Shown one piece after another: positions 60,097 through 64,000 of a stretch of DNA of 64,000 nucleotides (position 1 is its first letter; each line of letters opens with the position of its first letter). The stretch covers positions 248,001 to 312,000 of the forward strand of contig JAKJHU010000152.1 of assembly GCA_022316685.1 (NCBI GenBank), written 5' to 3'. The position numbers and the translations under genes are program-made. This DNA is from Progne subis subis. Its lineage: Eukaryota; Chordata; Aves; Passeriformes; Hirundinidae. The notes under the pieces were generated by a model. The model was not told the origin of the DNA. It did not search any database and was given only the letters and a program-made list of their open reading frames with translations.

Positions 60097-62887
60097 CTCA
60101 AGAGTAAACCATCACCTTCCACTGAAGGCTGTATGAATAATGCTCCAAATGATCAAAAATTGGATTGATTTGGCTTAAACCCCTGTGCTTACACCAGCTG
60201 AAGCTGCCAGTGGAGCTGGGAGAGCTGCAGGGATCCCGGTCACGTCCCCACCTCCAGCTGTTCCTGTTCCCTCCCTTGTGCTGACCCAACCAAGGAACTC
60301 ACCTGGCCAAACCCTACCTGAACATGGGCTCCTCGGGGACCCCTTTCCATGCTCCAGCTGCTCCTGGGCTCTAGAGGTGGCAGTTCTGACACAGAGTTGG
60401 GGAATTGTGTGGCAAGGAGAGGCGACAGTGGGGTGGTGGCAGCTCAAGCTGTCCTAGAGCAGCTTGGACCCCCTCACATTGTCAGACTGGGTCATCAGAG
60501 GGGATCATTAAAGAGCTTTTAAAATCCAGATGATAAAACTTTGCAGCAAGCACCTGTCTGCACATGCTATTAGTGGGCCCTTGGTGGGGAAGAAACACTG
60601 AATGCTCAGAGGCTGCAGGGAAATAACTCATTAACACGTTTTTATTGGTGTAGCCGTGAAACAGCTCCTCAATGGAAGAACCAACTTTTTGTAGGTAATA
60701 TAAATATGGGGGATAACCTCTGGCAGTCACCAGGAGGCACAGCTTGGAACAGACAGCTGGTGTGCAAGGTGAGGATCCTTCCAGGAGAGATGTGCTGGAA
60801 CAAACTGCCCAGGCAGCAGAGGACCTGTGGCTGGTGCTTCCCGAGTTGCTCCGATCTGGGCTATTCTGGATCCTCTGTGAGGCCATTTGAGTGCACCTTG
60901 GCACACCTTGAAGCCAAGAGAGCAGGGAGCTGAGCAGGTCATCCTGGCAGGGCTGGAGCTGGGATGGGCCTGGGATCCAGCTGGATCAGCTCCTGCTGCC
61001 AAGGCACTGCAGGGGCAAGAGGGAAAACACTCCAAAGCTCCCACGTGGAGAGGGACCCAACCTGTGCCTTAGGAAACAGGAAGACTTTCAGCTTAGGCTG
61101 TGTTTCAAAACTCTGGGTCTAGGCTGGGAATTCCAATTTGTCTTTTTTGGGGGGGTTGTCCAGTAAGCTGAGGGTGAGCCCAGTCTAGGGGTGGTGAGAT
61201 GTGCGTGGTCGCCTCTCTTTGGGGTTTTGCTGTGGCCACATGACACAACAGCACTGTCATTCTGGCACCTTTGTCTCCTGATCAAAGTAGCTCCACTGCA
61301 GCTAAAGCTTTTTCTCCCTGTGAGATCCTTTCCCAGTTTCTTCAAGAAGCTGCAGCAGGTGACAAGTAGTGTGTTTTTGGTTTTTTTTCAGGAACCACAA
61401 AAGTTTCAGGAGAGGGGAAGGAGGAATTGATTCTGCCTGCTGCAGAAGTTTGATGTTAGTCAAGAAGCACTGCTTTTAAGACATAGTTACTCCCAATACA
61501 TTAGGCCTGGAGTTAAAATTAATGTCAGTGTAGTTTTTTTACATAAAAACATGTCTGTTTTGGCTGATAACATTTTGCTGCTATCTCTTCTCACCAGTTA
61601 TGTGCTTGGTGATAACTCCAAATACACTTCCTTCAGTCTGTGTAATGTGGTAGGATGTGGCCCCACTTTTACACTTGGTCTTTAAAGAAATAATTTAAGG
61701 TAAAGGTAAGTTAAGTACCTCACATTTGGTTTAATGTAAATGTAGGTTTGTTTATTCAGTGTTCTAACAGCTAAATTACTCTTTCTGTGGGTAATTCATG
61801 CTTTTGGTGTTTGGAATAATATTTAAGTGCCAGCAAATTGCTTTAATTTGAGGTGCAATCTGCTAAAACTCGGCAGCGAATTGGTGTTTTCAGGGGCACA
61901 GCTTTCACAGGGCAGCAGTGCGTGCCTGAGTGTGATTGTTAATATCAAAGTGTACAATTTTCAGCATGTCCAAACAGTCAGTGGTAGCAATTTCTGCTGA
62001 GGAGTCACTGGAAGTAAAACATAATTAGTTCTGTTTTAGTGAACAGAGTGGTTTCTAACCCGGCAGCTGGGGAGGAGGGATCCTGCATCCAAGGGATTGA
62101 GGGATATGCTCTGCTGGGCGTGTTTTCAAACTTGCTGCTGTGGAGATGACTGTGCAGAGGTGGAAGTCTTGTCTTAGAGTGACAGCCAGTGCTTCTGTGG
62201 AGCTGCTTTCTCACATAGTTTCCATGCAGGATCAGCTTGCACGGTATCACAGTTATAGTACAGGTCTGGAGGGTTTGTTTTTTTTTTTTTTTTAAAGCAG
62301 TGTAGAGCTGTGGAAGGTAGAGGAACACGGTGTTTTCTCAGGGTGGTGATGCACAGTCATAAATTGTCTTTGGTGAACAAACTTGCAGCACGTCTACGAA
62401 TGTCTGTAACTCAAGCCATCGCTTTCTGAGCAGGTCAGTACATAACACTCCTCGTGCTCTGTAAATTAACTGCAGCAGGAAAGGACAGGGAATGTCTGTG
62501 TAGAACTTGTCATCCTGGAAGTTCCAGGAAAAAAAATATTTCAGTATTGTATTTAATCCTTGGAGAAACTGCAGTTGATTCTTGAATAGAATTGAGCACG
62601 GTGAGGTGGAAGAGAAGATGCAAGAGGTGATGTTTCAGATTTCTTTCTGAAGGTGGGCACCTGCAGCTCTGAGCTGGGCTGAGCACACTGCTCAGGAGCC
62701 TGGCTGCATCCTGGAAAACTCAGTGTCCATTGTCTTGTGAGGAAGAGTTTGTCAAAACAGGAGCTTTTGGGTTTTAACTTGGCGTTCTCTTTGCTGGACT
62801 TTTCAAGACAGGCTGCCAAGGGGCTTAAGCCTCCCTGCAGCTTTCTGAACTGGGAATGGAGAAGTTTCTTGGCACTATAGGTTGGAA

Positions 62888-63068
62888 ATAACCGGGCCAG
62901 GTTGGAGCTTCATGAATGTTCTGCCCCATCCCTGGAAGTGTTCAAGGCCGGGTTGGACCAGCCTGGGATAGTGGAAGGTGTTCCTGCCCGTGGCAGGGGG
63001 GTGGAATGAGGTGGGTTTTAAGGTCGTTTATCCAACCTAAAGCAGTCTGGGATTCCACAATTCTGTGT
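62888..63068 (+). mobile_element. CR1 3' fragment
   Basis: CCATCCCTGGAAGTGTTCAA, GGATAGTGGAAGGTGTTCCT and terminal GGGATTCCACAATTCTGTG, the sense CR1 3' end. Confidence 0.9.
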
Positions 63069-64000
63069 TCTGTGTTTAAATATTAAAAAAAAGCAGATGA
63101 ATACTGGGTTCCTTGGGTCCTGTCATGACCACACTGGCAGCTGGCTCTGGAGTGGAGCTGCTTTTACAAACCCTGAGCTGAGAGAGCTCCACGCTCACCT
63201 TCCTCCAGGGAAGACTTTTTTTTTTTCCCAGCCAAAGGTAGAGAAGGCATTTTGTTTCCAAGGAGCTGCTAGGGATTGTGCCAAACATTCTCCAGGGATT
63301 ACTGGGGGGCTTTGCTTTTCCTGACAGGTGACATTGTCCTGAGGTGACACAGCCTTCAGAGAATAGAGGTATTTGGAAATGGGTGACTGGCAGCAGTGTT
63401 TAATCTAGAATTTGGAGAGCAGTGATTCTAGGAGATGCGTAAATCGATTTCAAATTTATTTTCCATATCCATAAAACTTGTTTATGGTAGGTGCTGACAA
63501 GAATTCACTCTTAGTAACAGCTGTTGAAAGGATACAGTGACTTCTCCACAAACTTTCCCAGTTTGTAACACTATTTTTCTCAGGTTTTGTGAACAAACAC
63601 ACCATGCCTAAACTCTCATGAGCGGTCACATGAGCATCTTGCACTTCAGTGTGATGAATTAATACATTCCACAAAGAATTCAACATTGTATTCACCTCAG
63701 CCTTCTCTGTCATTTAAGGAATCAGCTGAGAAACTTCCCTAGAAATTTGAGAAAAGTTGGCCTGCTGCATTTAAAATACCCTGGGATGGTGATAAATGGT
63801 TTTACTTTTTTTAAAAAAGAGTGCAAATTCTGTATTGTGGGGACATTAGTAGTGCTTTTCTGAATTGCACTCAGATATAAACTGCTCTGTGTTAACAGCT
63901 CTGAGTAGATACTTTAAGGGATGGATAAAATAATATTTTAAGAACTTCACAAAGCTCTGGACCCCTTCTCATCAAGTCCTTAAGTACATGTTGCATGATT

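Larger units (their letters stand above)
54835..64000 (+). other. MED26: MED26 intron 1 (5' part)
   Basis: After the CpG island, ordinary intronic sequence with two CR1 3' ends. No exon recognised. A nested gene is not excluded but nothing supports one. Confidence 0.7.

Overview
The window looks like bird nuclear DNA, probably from a songbird. Short exons with consensus splice sites carry vertebrate genes. CR1 LINE fragments of avian type are scattered on both strands, and there are two well-bounded solo retroviral LTRs. Gene order and orientation match human 19p13.11 read backwards: F2RL3(-), SIN3B(-), NWD1(-), TMEM38A(-), SMIM7(+), MED26(+). From established knowledge this block corresponds to chicken chromosome 28. 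Calling it a passerine is inference.

Layout. 1-3230: no gene seen beyond a likely F2RL3 3' UTR. 3231-5426: F2RL3 (thrombin receptor PAR4), two coding exons, with a 16-bp minisatellite in the intron. 5430-11985: gene-free apart from the SIN3B 3' UTR, with CR1 pieces and an orphan CpG-rich patch at about 11.0-11.35 kb. 11986-23791: SIN3B, 19 coding exons that join in frame into about 1117 residues, starting in a CpG-island promoter. 24.1-25.6 kb: nothing recognised. 25.65-33.17 kb: a decayed NWD1 (NACHT/WD40 protein), with frameshifts, an in-frame stop, a lost splice donor and a P-loop deletion. A solo LTR sits on one of its splice donors. 33.2-45.5 kb: gene-poor, with a second solo LTR (38237-38999), an LTR-like remnant, CR1 pieces and the likely TMEM38A 3' UTR. 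45585-50111: TMEM38A (TRIC-A), six exons, 300 residues. 50347-52052: SMIM7, five exons, 75 residues, sharing a 235-bp bidirectional promoter with TMEM38A. 53.99-54.32 kb: a 38-bp minisatellite. 54760-54834: MED26 exon 1. From there to the end is MED26 intron 1, with no further exon recognised.

The intact genes are functionally unrelated: a platelet/thrombocyte GPCR, a corepressor scaffold, an SR/ER potassium channel, a small membrane protein and a Mediator subunit. Their proximity reflects conserved synteny, not an operon. The most notable observation is the loss of NWD1 inside an otherwise conserved block. Exon coordinates were read directly from splice sites and reading phase. Homology statements rest on recall of the mammalian proteins, not on a database search.
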